NCBI GenBank assembly: GCA_963722815.1
Contig: CAVROM010000011.1
Coordinates: 541,335 to 605,334 of the forward strand
From: DASQFQ01 sp963722815
GTDB lineage: Bacteria > Actinomycetota > Thermoleophilia > Solirubrobacterales > Solirubrobacteraceae
Reading direction: 5' to 3'
DNA: 64,000 bases
This document shows, piece by piece, positions 54,637 through 62,273 of this stretch; the stretch's first letter is position 1, and every line of letters starts with the position of its first letter. A program made the translations under genes and the position numbers. A model generated the notes under the pieces. It was not told the origin of the DNA and searched no databases. It saw only the letters and a list, made by a program, of their open reading frames with translations.

Positions 54637-56267
54637 GCGAGCACCGCCTCGCGCCCCAATTCGATCGTCCGGTCGGCGAGCGCCGCGACCTCGGGGTCGT
54701 GCGTGACGAGCACGGCGGTGCGGCCGGCGACGATGCGCACGAGCGCGTCGCGCACGAGCGACGCGGTGACCGCGTCGAGGTTCGCGGTCGGCTCGTCGAC
54801 GAGGACGAGAGCGGGATCGCGCAGTGCGATGCGGGCGAGCGCGATGCGCCGCCGCTCGCCGGCACTCGCAGCCACGCCGCCCTCGCCAAGCCGCGCCTCG
54901 AGCGCGCCGGGCAGCCCGGCCGCCCACGCCTCCAGCCCGGCGGCGGCGAGCGCCGCCCACAGCCGCTCGTCGGGCGCGCCCGGGTCGGCGAGCCGCAGGT
55001 TCTCCGCCAGCGTCGCCGGCAGCAGCGCCGGCCGCTGCGGCATCCACGCGATCCCCGCGCGCCACGCGTCGAGGTCCATCGCGCCGAGCTCGACGTCACC
55101 GCAGCGGACCGTTCCGTTCCGCACCGGCTGCAGCCCGAGCAGGACGCGCAGCAGCGTCGACTTCCCCGCGCCGCTCGGCCCCACGATCGCGGTCGCCTCA
55201 CCCGGAGCGATCTCCAGCGACAGGTCCTCGAGCGCAACGCGCTCGTCGTCCGCGGTGACGGTGACGTCCTCGAGCACGATCGCGTCCACACACGGGTCCG
55301 CCACCGCACCGCCGGGCGTCCCGGGCACGATCCGGCCGCGCCCCTCGGTGACCTCGAGCAGCCGCTTCAGCGTCGCCCGCGCCTCGGCCGCCGCGTGGTA
55401 CTCGACGCCCGCGCGCCGCAGCGGGCCGTACATCTCCGGCGCGAGCAGGAGCACGACGAGCGCGTCCTCGAACGCCATCGTCCCGTTCACGAGCCGAACG
55501 CCCGCGACGACGGCGACGAGCGCCGTCCCCAGCATCGCGATGAACTCCAGTGCGAAGCTGCTGACGAACGCCGACCGCAGCGTGGCCACCGTCTCCCGGC
55601 GGTAGGCCTCGCCGGCGAGCGCGAGCTGGTCGCGCTGCACCTCCGCGCGCCCGAGACTGCGCAGCACCGGCAGCCCGCGCGTGACGTCGAGCAGGTGGGC
55701 GCCGAGCAGCGACATCGCCGCGAAGCGCCGGTCGGCGACGCGCTTCGCGTCCCCGCCCGCGAGCACGAGGAACACGATCAGGAGCGGCAGGGTGGGCGCG
55801 AGCAGCACCGCGCTGAGCGGGTCGCGCACCACGATCACCGCCAGCGCCGCGACCGGTACAAGCGCCGCCAGCGCGGTCTGCGGCAGCACGCGCCCAGCCC
55901 AGCGCTCCACCGCCGCGCCGCCCTGGGTGGCGAGCGTCGCGAGCTCGCCCGCGCGGCCGCCGCCGCGGTCGGCGCCGCCCGCCGCCAGCGTCGTGCCGAC
56001 GAGGCGCGCGCGCAGATCGGCCATCGCCGCGCTCCCGGCGCGCCGCCCGCGCACCTCGGCGATCCAGGTCAGCGCGGCACGCGAGGCGACGAGGGCCAGG
56101 AACACCCACGCCGCCGGCGCCGCGACCGACCAGCCACGTCCGTCGACCCCGGCGGTGACGGCGCGAGCGAGGAAGATCGCCTGCGCCGCGATCAGCGCGG
56201 CGACGACCGCGCCCAGCACACCGGCTGCGACGGCCTGTCGCCGCAGCGCGGGGATCGCCTTCCACAT
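54633..56267 (-). CDS. cydD: CydD, thiol/heme ABC exporter subunit
   Basis: 544 residues: membrane domain (LPLLIVFLVLAGGDAKRVAD, ATLRSAFVSSFALEFIA with the CydD-typical MLGTALVAVVAGVRLV) and ATPase domain with Walker A VGPSGAGKSTLLRVLLG and Walker B PALVLVDEPTANLD. The signature motif is ASAGERRRIALAR rather than LSGGQ, which differs from most ABC proteins. It starts at the ATG at 56267, or at a GTG at 56273 that would overlap the cydB stop. Operon order is cydA-cydB-cydD-cydC. Confidence 0.9.
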   Translation of the reverse strand: MWKAIPALRRQAVAAGVLGAVVAALIAAQAIFLARAVTAGVDGRGWSVAAPAAWVFLALVASRAALTWIAEVRGRRAGSAAMADLRARLVGTTLAAGGADRGGGRAGELATLATQGGAAVERWAGRVLPQTALAALVPVAALAVIVVRDPLSAVLLAPTLPLLIVFLVLAGGDAKRVADRRFAAMSLLGAHLLDVTRGLPVLRSLGRAEVQRDQLALAGEAYRRETVATLRSAFVSSFALEFIAMLGTALVAVVAGVRLVNGTMAFEDALVVLLLAPEMYGPLRRAGVEYHAAAEARATLKRLLEVTEGRGRIVPGTPGGAVADPCVDAIVLEDVTVTADDERVALEDLSLEIAPGEATAIVGPSGAGKSTLLRVLLGLQPVRNGTVRCGDVELGAMDLDAWRAGIAWMPQRPALLPATLAENLRLADPGAPDERLWAALAAAGLEAWAAGLPGALEARLGEGGVAASAGERRRIALARIALRDPALVLVDEPTANLDAVTASLVRDALVRIVAGRTAVLVTHDPEVAALADRTIELGREAVLA

Positions 56268-56269
56268 GC

Positions 56270-57304
56270 TCACGCGCGGCGGTCCAGCAGGTCCAGCGGT
56301 GTCTTCACGTCGCCCGGGCCGTCGGCCGACACCCGCGCGCGGAAGACCCAGTACGTCCAGGACTGGTAGAGCAGCACGATCGGCGTCATCACCGCCGCCA
56401 CCACGGTCATGACCGTCAGCGTCTTGTGGGTCGACGCCGCGTGGGCGATGGTGAGGTCGGGACCCGGCCCCGAGGACACCATGACGTTCGGGTACAGCGT
56501 CGCGAACAGCATCACCACGGCGCCCGCGATCGCCACCGTCGTCAGAGCGAACGCAGCGCCCTCCCGCCCCGCGCGGTGCATCGCGATGACCGCGACGAGC
56601 GCGACCGCCGCCACGCCGGTCGCCACGACCGCGAGCGGGCGCACGACCTCGGCGTCGGCCAACGTCCAGACCGCGAACGCCGCGACGACGAGGACCGTTG
56701 GCAGCCACAGCTGGGAGGCGACCGCGTTCGCGCGCTCGCGCACGGGACCCTCGGTGCGGAGCGCGAGGAAGTGGGCGCCGTGCAAGCAGAACAGGAGCAG
56801 CGTCGTCGCGCCGCCGAGGATCGTGTAGGGCCGCAGCAGGTCAAGGAAGTTCCCGGCGAACGAGCCGTCCTTGGCGAGCGGGCTCCCGCCGACGATGTTC
56901 GCGAACGCGACGCCCCACAGCAGCGCCGGGGTGGCGCTCGACGCGACGATCGCGGCGTCCCAGCGCCGCCGCCACACCGGGTCGTCGTTCTTGTTGCGGT
57001 ACTCGAGCGCCATGACGCGCACGATCAGCGACACCAGGATCAGCGTCAGCGCGAGATAGAAGCCGCTGAACAGCGTCGCGTACCACTCCGGGAAGGCGGC
57101 GAACGTCGCGCCGCCCGCGACGAGCAGCCACACTTCGTTGCCGTCCCACACCGGGCCGATCGAGCGGATCGCCTGCCCGCGCTCGGACTCCGTGCGCCCG
57201 ACGACGTGCAGCAGCGTCCCGACCCCGAAGTCGAACCCCTCGAGGATCAGGTAGCCCGTCCAGAGGACGGCGATCAAGACGAACCAGAGCGTCTGCAGAT
57301 CCAT
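56270..57304 (-). CDS. cydB: Cytochrome bd oxidase subunit II
   Basis: 344 residues, about eight membrane helices. Subunit II landmarks: LEGFDFGVGTLLHVVG, IGPVWDGNEVWLLVAGGATF, FPEWYATLFSGFYLAL and WGVAFANIVGG. It forms the quinol oxidase with CydA. It is separated by only 2 nt from the cydA stop and followed directly by cydD, so one transcript is expected. The length is normal for the family. Confidence 0.95.
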   Translation of the reverse strand: MDLQTLWFVLIAVLWTGYLILEGFDFGVGTLLHVVGRTESERGQAIRSIGPVWDGNEVWLLVAGGATFAAFPEWYATLFSGFYLALTLILVSLIVRVMALEYRNKNDDPVWRRRWDAAIVASSATPALLWGVAFANIVGGSPLAKDGSFAGNFLDLLRPYTILGGATTLLLFCLHGAHFLALRTEGPVRERANAVASQLWLPTVLVVAAFAVWTLADAEVVRPLAVVATGVAAVALVAVIAMHRAGREGAAFALTTVAIAGAVVMLFATLYPNVMVSSGPGPDLTIAHAASTHKTLTVMTVVAAVMTPIVLLYQSWTYWVFRARVSADGPGDVKTPLDLLDRRA

Positions 57305-57306
57305 GG

Positions 57307-58710
57307 TCAGTACGCCAGTGAGGGCAGGTAGTCGTCGCCGTCAGGTCCGGTCACGGGCTTCGGCGCCGGGTCGGGCCCGCCCCGCGCCACGCGCGTGAAC
57401 AGCCACACCTCGACGACCGCGAGACCGGCGTAGAGCAGCGTCAGCACGACGAGCGAGAAGAGCACCGTCGAGCTCGCGATCGGCGACACGCCCTGCGCGG
57501 TCTTCAGCAGCCCCTGGACCACCCACGGCTGCCGCCCGGCCTCCGTGAACGTCCAGCCCGCGGAGTTGGCGAGCAGCGGCGCGAAGATGCCCAGCACCGC
57601 GAGCCGCGTGAACCACTTCCCGGGGTCCCGCCCCTTGCGCAGCAGCCACAGGCCGGCCGCGGCGAGGCCGACTGTGAAGAAGCCGAGCCCGATCATGATC
57701 CGGAACGACCAGTACGTGAGGCCGAGCACGGGGACGTAGTCGCCCGGGCCGTAGCGCTGCTCGTACTGGCGCTGGATGTCGTTGATGCCCTCGACCTTGC
57801 CGTTGAAGCTGTCGGTGGCCATGAACGACAGGAGCCCGGGGACCTCGATGTTGACGTCGAGCTTGTCGGGCGACTTCTCGAGCCCGCCGAGCGCGAACAG
57901 CGACAGCCCGGCGCTCGTCTTCGTCTCGTAGAGCGCCTCGGCGGACGCCATCTTCATCGGCTGGACCTTCGTCATCCACTGCCCGAAGAAGTGGCCGATG
58001 ACGATCGTGGCGAGGCCGGCGACGAGCGCGCTGCGCAGCCCCCAGCGCAGCGACGTGGAGAAGAACGCGGACTCGGTGCCGCGGTTGCGCCAGCGGTGCC
58101 ACGCGCTGATCCCGACCAGGACCATCCCCGCGGTCATTACCGCCGCGGTCACCGTGTGGCCGAACGCGTACAGCGCGGTCTTGTTGGTGAGGACCTCCCA
58201 GATCGAGGTCAGCTCGGCCCGGCCGCGCACGGGGTTGACGTGCGCACCGACCGGCCGCTGCATCCACGCGTTGGCGGCGAGGATGAAGTACGCCGACAGG
58301 CAGGTCCCGATCGCGACGGCCCAGATGGTGGCGAGGTGGATCCGCTTCGGCAGCCGGTCCCAGCCGAAGATCCACAGCCCGAGGAACGTCGACTCGAGGA
58401 AGAACGCGGCCAGCCCCTCGATCGCCAGCGGCGCGCCGAAGACGTCGCCGACGAAGCGCGAGTACTCGCTCCACGCCATCCCGAACTGGAACTCCTGCAC
58501 GATGCCGGTGGCGACGCCGAGCGCGAAGTTGATCAGCAGCAGCTTGCCCCAGAACCGGGTCATCCGCAGGTAGCGCTCCTCGCTCGTCCGGTGCCACTTC
58601 GTCTGCATCAGCGCGACGAGGAACGACAGCCCGATGGTGATCGGGACGAGGAGGAAGTGGTAGATGGTCGTGATCGCGAACTGCCAGCGCGCGATGTCGA
58701 GCGTCTGCAT
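57307..58710 (-). CDS. cydA: Cytochrome bd oxidase subunit I
   Basis: 467 residues, typical of the short-Q-loop bd oxidases. ARWQFAITTIYHFLLVPITI contains a heme-ligand His, KTALYAFGHTVTAAVMTAG the second, and KVQPMKMASAEALYETKTSA with GWTFTEAGRQPWVVQG are family signatures. It oxidises quinol and reduces oxygen to water with high affinity, in the membrane, and is used under low oxygen or nitrosative stress. First gene of the operon; the upstream region has no obvious ribosome-binding site, so the start at 58710 (MQTLDIARWQF) rests on family alignment. Confidence 0.96.
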   Translation of the reverse strand: MQTLDIARWQFAITTIYHFLLVPITIGLSFLVALMQTKWHRTSEERYLRMTRFWGKLLLINFALGVATGIVQEFQFGMAWSEYSRFVGDVFGAPLAIEGLAAFFLESTFLGLWIFGWDRLPKRIHLATIWAVAIGTCLSAYFILAANAWMQRPVGAHVNPVRGRAELTSIWEVLTNKTALYAFGHTVTAAVMTAGMVLVGISAWHRWRNRGTESAFFSTSLRWGLRSALVAGLATIVIGHFFGQWMTKVQPMKMASAEALYETKTSAGLSLFALGGLEKSPDKLDVNIEVPGLLSFMATDSFNGKVEGINDIQRQYEQRYGPGDYVPVLGLTYWSFRIMIGLGFFTVGLAAAGLWLLRKGRDPGKWFTRLAVLGIFAPLLANSAGWTFTEAGRQPWVVQGLLKTAQGVSPIASSTVLFSLVVLTLLYAGLAVVEVWLFTRVARGGPDPAPKPVTGPDGDDYLPSLAY

Positions 58711-58824
58711 TGCGCTGGATCGAATCGCAGCGTCGCCGGGCCGCCATCCGCGTATCGCACGGGGGCGGCTGCGGAGAACTACGGACGCGCAAGTCCCGGG
58801 GCGGCCGAGATGCGTACACCGTGC

Positions 58825-59088
58825 ATGAGCTCATCCGGCTGGCCCGCGCGCTATCCGATCTTCCAGCCGCCCAACGCGCCGGTGCTGGTCGCGCAGGCCC
58901 TGCGGGTGGTGGCAGCGGTGAGCGACGGCCCGGTGCGGTCGGCGGCGCTCGCGGGTTCCCGCGCGGCGCTCGCGTGGTGGGCGTACGGCGAGATCACCGA
59001 GGGCGCCAACGCCGTGCGGCGCGCGATCGGCGTCGTCGCGCTCGCTTCCGTGGCGCGCAGCTTGACCTCCCGTTCGCGCTCGCAATAG
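58825..59088 (+). CDS. Small hydrophobic protein, unknown function
   Basis: 87 residues from the ATG at 58825 (an ATG at 58810 would add five). PIFQPPNAPVLVAQALRVVA and RAALAWWAYGEITEGANAVR, then AIGVVALASVARSLTSRSRS, give two weakly hydrophobic helices and a basic tail. It resembles small actinobacterial proteins with an FPNAPLLVA-type start, whose function is unknown to me. It is divergent from the cyd operon. Confidence 0.6.
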   Translation: MSSSGWPARYPIFQPPNAPVLVAQALRVVAAVSDGPVRSAALAGSRAALAWWAYGEITEGANAVRRAIGVVALASVARSLTSRSRSQ

Positions 59089-59157
59089 GCTGAAATCCCG
59101 CCCTCGCCGCCAGGTCTCCGTGGCCGGCGCGTGTTGCGCGACCAGATCGGAGGCTTC

Positions 59158-61383
59158 ATGAGTCCCGGCATCCCGCGCCCAGACGGCCCCCCGCCGAAGG
59201 GTGCCTTGACGTTCGTGCGGCAGGTGCTCGCTCTCGGCTCGTGGGAGGGCGACTTCGAGCCCACGACGTCGCTCTCGATGACCGGCGCGCGCGCAATGAG
59301 CCGGCTCGTGCTTGCGCACCCCGCGGTCGCCGACGGCGCTCGCCCCGACACACCGCTGGCGCTCTTCGAGTCCACCGGCGATCCCCGCTTCGACGGGCTA
59401 CGCTCCGACTCGCTCGGCTACATCGTCGCGGGAGCGCTCGCGCTCGGCATGGCCGGCCGGGACATCACCGACGACCTCGCCCAGAAGCTCGTGCTCGCCG
59501 GCGTCTCCACCGACCCCGCGAGCCTGCTGCAACGCCATACGCTCGCCGGCGGCAAGCCGTTCGAGCCGCCGCCGCCCGCGATCCCCGAGTGGCTCGACAC
59601 GATCGACGACCTCATCAAGCGCAACTGCTTCGCCGGCGTGGTCGGCGCCGTGCTCGAGCTCGGCAAGTACGCGGGCAGTATCGGGACGTCCGACGCCACC
59701 GGCATCAGCAGCGTGTCGCCGACGAGCGTCTGCCCGGGCACCAAGCTCACGATCTCGGGGTCCGGCTTCGGCGCCACCCAGCCGGCTGACACGAAGGTCT
59801 ACGTGCCCACCGGCAGCGGCTGCCGCGAGGCCACCGTCACGCGCTGGTCCGACACCGCGATCGACGTCACGCTGCCGGCCGGCGTCAGCGCCGGCTGCGT
59901 CGGCTTCGTCCATGGCGGCACGTCGAACTTCGGCGGCCTGCAGAAGGTCACCGGCGAGCTGACGACCTGCATGGGCGCCGTCGGCGAGATCTGGGGCCGC
60001 GGCTTCGGCAAGGTCGGCACCCCGATCGTGACCTGCCCGCCGTGCCTCCCGGGCGGGCAGAACCGCATCCAGTCCGGCGGCCGCCCCTCGATCAACGCCT
60101 TCCGCTTCACGCCCGCGCACAACGAGCCGGGCGGGACGCCGGTCCTGTCGTGGAGCGTCGCGAACGCGACCAACATCACGATCGCCGCGGTCGCCGGCAA
60201 CGGCCCGGCGCTCGCGCTGCCCGCGGGCTCGCTCCCGCCCGTCGGCTCGCTCACGCTCTCTCCGGTCACCGGGTCGGCGCCGGTGCACGGCACCTACCGG
60301 ATGACCGCGAGCAACGCGTGCGGGAGCGTGACGGCCGACGCGCAGCTCGAGATGACCGAGACGCCGATGCTCGGGATCGTCCGCATCGAGGTCGTGCAGT
60401 CGATCCAGAAGGTCGACAACTCGGTGCCGCTGACCGCGAGCCGCCGCACCGCGGTGCGGGTGTTCGTCGACAGCGGCATCACCAGCGGCTTCGACTGGGG
60501 GAAGGGGCCGAACCGCGTCGAGGAGGTGAGCGTCTCGGTGGTGGCGGAGCGCCTCGCCGGCGGAGGGACCTTCGGCTGCGGCCCCGCGTGGCCCGGCAGC
60601 GCGGCGACACCCACCCCCAACCGCGACCTGCTCGAGGACTCGTTCAACTTCGACGTCCCGCTCGCCGCCTGCACCGGTCCCGTGCGCTTCCACGCCTTCG
60701 CCGAGTGGCGGCGGGATCCCGCCCAGCCGCCGCAGACCTCGGCGACCGGCGCGGTCGACGTGGCGTTCACGCCCAAGGGCTCTCAGGAGCTGCTGCCGAT
60801 GCTGATCGCCGATCCGTCGAGCACAGGAGCGACGCCGACGATGGCCGACTTCTTCGCCGACTTCAACGATCCCGCCGGGCCGGCGCACGCCCAGCCGTTC
60901 CGAGACGGCGGCTTCACCGTCAACCCGCCACTCTCGTTCACGCTCGGCTCGCTGGAGAGCCTCAAGTCGGGGCTCAACTGGTCGCTGCTCGTGGCGAGGA
61001 TCGCGACGATGATCTTCCTGTTCCCGAAGACGCCGGTGGGCGGCATCCGCTCGGGGATCGTGCCGTCCGACGGCTCGTTCCCCTGGGGAGGGATGGCGCT
61101 GCCGCGGATCGGCGCGACGGCGCCGTCGTTCATCTGCCAGGCGGGCCAGCCACAGACGTGCGCGCACGAGCTCGGTCACGCGTTCGGCTACCTGCACGTC
61201 AACTGCGGCGGCCCGGCGGGGCCGTACGACGCCAACCTGCCGCTGACGATCACCGACCCGGGCATCGATGTCGCCGCGCGCACGATCGTGATGGCGGGCT
61301 CGAGCGAGCTGATGACCTACTGCGGGCCGCAATGGCCGTCCGTCGAGCACTGGACGCGCCTCTTCAACAGCATCCCGATCTGA
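59158..61383 (+). CDS. Metzincin-type metalloprotease with IPT/TIG domain, no signal peptide
   Basis: 741 residues. GGAGG lies 5 nt before the ATG at 59158, fixing a start (MSPGIPRPDGPPPKGALTFV) with no signal peptide. Residues ~1-180 are helical and unassigned. Residues ~185-265 are an IPT/TIG-like Ig domain (VSPTSVCPGTKLTISGSGFG). Several beta-rich, Cys-containing segments follow. Near the C-terminus are the zinc motif CAHELGHAFGYLHVNCGG (HExxHxxGxxH) and a Met-turn SSELMTYCG, the two hallmarks of metzincins. The protease is complete and probably active. A beta-sandwich protein follows 16 nt later and may be its partner. Confidence 0.75.
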   Translation: MSPGIPRPDGPPPKGALTFVRQVLALGSWEGDFEPTTSLSMTGARAMSRLVLAHPAVADGARPDTPLALFESTGDPRFDGLRSDSLGYIVAGALALGMAGRDITDDLAQKLVLAGVSTDPASLLQRHTLAGGKPFEPPPPAIPEWLDTIDDLIKRNCFAGVVGAVLELGKYAGSIGTSDATGISSVSPTSVCPGTKLTISGSGFGATQPADTKVYVPTGSGCREATVTRWSDTAIDVTLPAGVSAGCVGFVHGGTSNFGGLQKVTGELTTCMGAVGEIWGRGFGKVGTPIVTCPPCLPGGQNRIQSGGRPSINAFRFTPAHNEPGGTPVLSWSVANATNITIAAVAGNGPALALPAGSLPPVGSLTLSPVTGSAPVHGTYRMTASNACGSVTADAQLEMTETPMLGIVRIEVVQSIQKVDNSVPLTASRRTAVRVFVDSGITSGFDWGKGPNRVEEVSVSVVAERLAGGGTFGCGPAWPGSAATPTPNRDLLEDSFNFDVPLAACTGPVRFHAFAEWRRDPAQPPQTSATGAVDVAFTPKGSQELLPMLIADPSSTGATPTMADFFADFNDPAGPAHAQPFRDGGFTVNPPLSFTLGSLESLKSGLNWSLLVARIATMIFLFPKTPVGGIRSGIVPSDGSFPWGGMALPRIGATAPSFICQAGQPQTCAHELGHAFGYLHVNCGGPAGPYDANLPLTITDPGIDVAARTIVMAGSSELMTYCGPQWPSVEHWTRLFNSIPI

Positions 61384-61399
61384 GCGAGGAGCGAACGAG

Positions 61400-62239
61400 A
61401 TGAGACTTCTGACCTTCAGCGGCGTGCTGCTCGACACCGGTGAGATGCAGCTCGAGCCGGGGTTCGTGCTGGATGCCGAGAAGCCGAGCGGCGACGGCGA
61501 GGTGACCGTCGACGCGCTCGACCGCGGCGGCCGGGCGCTGGCGACGACGCAGGTACCGCTGGTCGTCCCGTGCGGCTACGCGGCCGCCAACGGCGCGGAG
61601 CACCCGCCGGCGGTCGCGGTGGGGCTGGTCGACTTCCCGGAGAAGGCAAGCGGCCTGCGCGTGACCTACGACGGCCGGACGGTGCTCGAGCGCGAGGCGC
61701 CGCGCCCCGGCGGCGAGCCGAAGGTCGAGTGGCCGGCGGCGATCGAGGGGCCGGAGGTGACCGTGCGCTGGAGCGCGCGGGCGGACGGCGCGTCCGCGTC
61801 GCTCGCGTACTCCGACGACGGCGGTGAGACCTGGACGCCGCTGTCGCTGCCCGGCACCGACGAGGCGATCACGTTCGACGCCCGCGGCCTCCCGGGCGGG
61901 AAGCGCTGCCTGCTCGACCTCGTCGCCAGCGACGGCTTCCACACCACGCGTACCCGATCGCCCGAGTACCAGGTCGAGCCGAAGGGCTGGGTGCTGTGGA
62001 TCCTCTCGCCGGCCCCGGGCGCGACCTTCCGCGCGGGGAGCCCAGTGCTGCTGGCGGCGCAGGCGTTCCACCTCGAGGAGCGCCGGCCGGCTGACGACCC
62101 GATCGGCTGGACCTCGTCGCGCGACGGCGGCCTGGGCGAGGGCGCCCAGGTCCCGGCCACGCTGAGCCCGGGCGAGCACACGATCACGGCGGCGGTGGCC
62201 GGCGCGTCCGCGGAGGTGAGCGTCACGGTCGAGCGCTGA
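61400..62239 (+). CDS. Ig-like beta-sandwich protein, partner of the metzincin
   Basis: 279 residues, no signal peptide. The pattern EVTVRWSARADGASASLAYS, DDGGETWTPLSLPGTDEAIT and LVASDGFHTTRT, then LSPAPGATFRAGSPVLLAAQ and SPGEHTITAAVAGASAEVSV, indicates two or three Ig/Fn3-like sandwich domains. AGGAGCGAACGAG precedes the ATG. It is 16 nt after the protease stop and surely co-transcribed. It may be a substrate-binding or targeting subunit, or an inhibitor; the sequence does not decide. Confidence 0.65.
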   Translation: MRLLTFSGVLLDTGEMQLEPGFVLDAEKPSGDGEVTVDALDRGGRALATTQVPLVVPCGYAAANGAEHPPAVAVGLVDFPEKASGLRVTYDGRTVLEREAPRPGGEPKVEWPAAIEGPEVTVRWSARADGASASLAYSDDGGETWTPLSLPGTDEAITFDARGLPGGKRCLLDLVASDGFHTTRTRSPEYQVEPKGWVLWILSPAPGATFRAGSPVLLAAQAFHLEERRPADDPIGWTSSRDGGLGEGAQVPATLSPGEHTITAAVAGASAEVSVTVER

Positions 62240-62273
62240 TCTCCGAGCCGGTTGTCAGAGTGATGGATCGCCC

